Shown: positions 6,578 to 6,825 of the stretch, piece by piece
Layout of the letters: each line of letters begins with the position of its first letter
Numbering within the stretch: the stretch's first letter is position 1
Assembly (NCBI GenBank): GCA_900549045.1
Contig: URNE01000126.1
Location: 1 to 6,825, forward strand
Length of the DNA: 6,825 bases
Reading direction: 5' to 3'
From: an uncultured bacterium
GTDB lineage: Bacteria > Verrucomicrobiota > Lentisphaeria > Victivallales > UBA1829
Position numbers and translations under genes: made by a program
Notes under the pieces: generated by a model
Told to the model about the DNA's origin: nothing
Databases searched by the model: none
The model's input: only the letters and a program-made list of their open reading frames with translations

Positions 6578-6600
6578 GCTTTTTCACATTCAATTCATCT

Positions 6601-6633
6601 GGCGGTTTGTTCTCCGGAACGGCCGCCTTTTTT
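6601..6633 (+). terminator. Rho-independent terminator of the operon
   Basis: GGCGG (6601-6605) pairs with CCGCC (6623-6627), TTT faces GG (possible wobble pairs with one bulge), GTTC (6609-6612) pairs with GAAC (6617-6620), and the loop is TCCG closed by C-G, a UNCG-type stable tetraloop. Six T follow at 6628-6633. It begins 24 bases after the murB-ddl stop, the expected place for the end of this transcript. Stem, stable loop and T-tract were read directly; folding energy was not computed. Confidence 0.85.
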
Positions 6634-6825
6634 CACGCGCTCCCTTTTGTTGTGATTGTTTTCACATAAACTTTATTCCGAAAACGACCGCTGTTTGCCG
6701 AGCCGGGAAAAACATGCTGTTACATTTTTCACAGACAGTTTAAAGTCAAGGTTTTCGCAGCGATCAAATCCGCATAAACCATTTTGGACAAGAAGTTTTT
6801 TCTTCTTTTATTTCCGCTGAATTTC
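6634..6825. other. AT-rich intergenic region, probable upstream region of the next gene
   Basis: No credible gene is seen here; short open frames lack family-like sequence and continue from or overlap real genes. The base composition turns AT-rich compared with the coding part. It contains the CRP-type palindrome at 6651-6666. Weak promoter-like pairs occur, for example TTGTGA (6650-6655) with TTTATT (6672-6677), spacing 16, and GTTACA (6719-6724) with TAAAGT (6741-6746), spacing 16. Each matches only 4 of 6 sigma-70 positions per box, so none is called as a promoter. Confidence 0.6.
6651..6666. promoter_or_regulatory. CRP-type palindrome TGTGA-N6-TCACA
   Basis: TGTGA (6651-6655), six bases TTGTTT, then TCACA (6662-6666): both half-sites match the E. 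coli CRP consensus without mismatch. It lies just after the terminator in non-coding AT-rich DNA, as expected for an operator of the next gene downstream (outside the window). Binding by a CRP/FNR-family protein is inference; the organism's regulator may prefer another motif. Confidence 0.4.

Noticed and set aside
5935..6669. A 244-codon plus-strand open frame running past the murB-ddl stop
   Set aside because: It is an Arg/Ser-rich shadow in another frame of the conserved Ddl domain and runs through the terminator; no start signal or motif.
6531..6743. A 70-codon plus-strand open frame into the intergenic region
   Set aside because: It overlaps the end of Ddl and crosses the terminator, has no ribosome binding site and no recognisable sequence.
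6790..6807. AAGAAG / CTTCTT hairpin with a six-T loop
   Set aside because: An AT-rich 6-base stem with no following T-tract on either strand; too weak for a terminator and likely a by-product of low-complexity sequence.
1..6825. Mobile elements, CRISPR arrays, tRNA or rRNA genes
   Set aside because: I found no transposase-like or integrase-like sequence, no spaced repeats, no terminal inverted repeats and no tRNA-like T-loop with CCA-end pattern.

Overview
The window is a tightly packed run of seven same-strand (+) protein genes that ends in a Rho-independent terminator and a T-rich intergenic stretch. The sequence is GC-rich in coding regions. Almost every start has a clear Shine-Dalgarno (GGAG-type) motif 4-8 bases upstream, which argues against Bacteroidota, where such motifs are usually absent. 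The 2-oxoacid:ferredoxin-type enzyme points to an anaerobe, and the lipoprotein plus peptidoglycan genes point to a Gram-negative-type bacterium. A PVC-group anaerobe such as Lentisphaerota/Victivallales fits, but that is inference, since no phylogenetic marker is present.

Region 1 (1-3684) is an aryl-pyruvate/arylacetate cassette. It holds iorA (5' end outside the window), iorB, a PaaK-type phenylacetate-CoA ligase and a small tandem-ACT protein. IorAB interconverts aryl-pyruvates (from Trp, Phe, Tyr) and arylacetyl-CoA using ferredoxin. PaaK interconverts arylacetyl-CoA and the free arylacetate. The ACT protein is a likely sensor of an amino acid. The cassette could ferment aromatic amino acids to arylacetates or run in reverse to make the amino acids from scavenged arylacetates. 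IorA lacks the C-terminal ferredoxin domain of the classical archaeal enzyme, and IorB is internally short.

Region 2 (3697-6577) holds a YcfL-like (DUF1425) lipoprotein with a charged low-complexity tail, hisI (phosphoribosyl-AMP cyclohydrolase, histidine synthesis) and one long gene encoding a MurB-Ddl fusion. The fusion joins two cytoplasmic peptidoglycan-precursor enzymes, UDP-MurNAc dehydrogenase and D-Ala-D-Ala ligase, in one 611-residue chain, with the key catalytic residues recognisable in both halves. It is the most unusual item here. The junction also carries a candidate internal start, and a single base change there would restore a two-gene arrangement.

Region 3 (6578-6825) holds the terminator (6601-6633), a perfect TGTGA-N6-TCACA CRP-type palindrome (6651-6666) and otherwise AT-rich sequence, probably the promoter region of a gene beyond the window.

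Intergenic gaps are -4, 12, 14, 12, 35 and -1 bases. I see no terminator or convincing promoter between the genes, so they are probably co-transcribed, although they belong to unrelated pathways.
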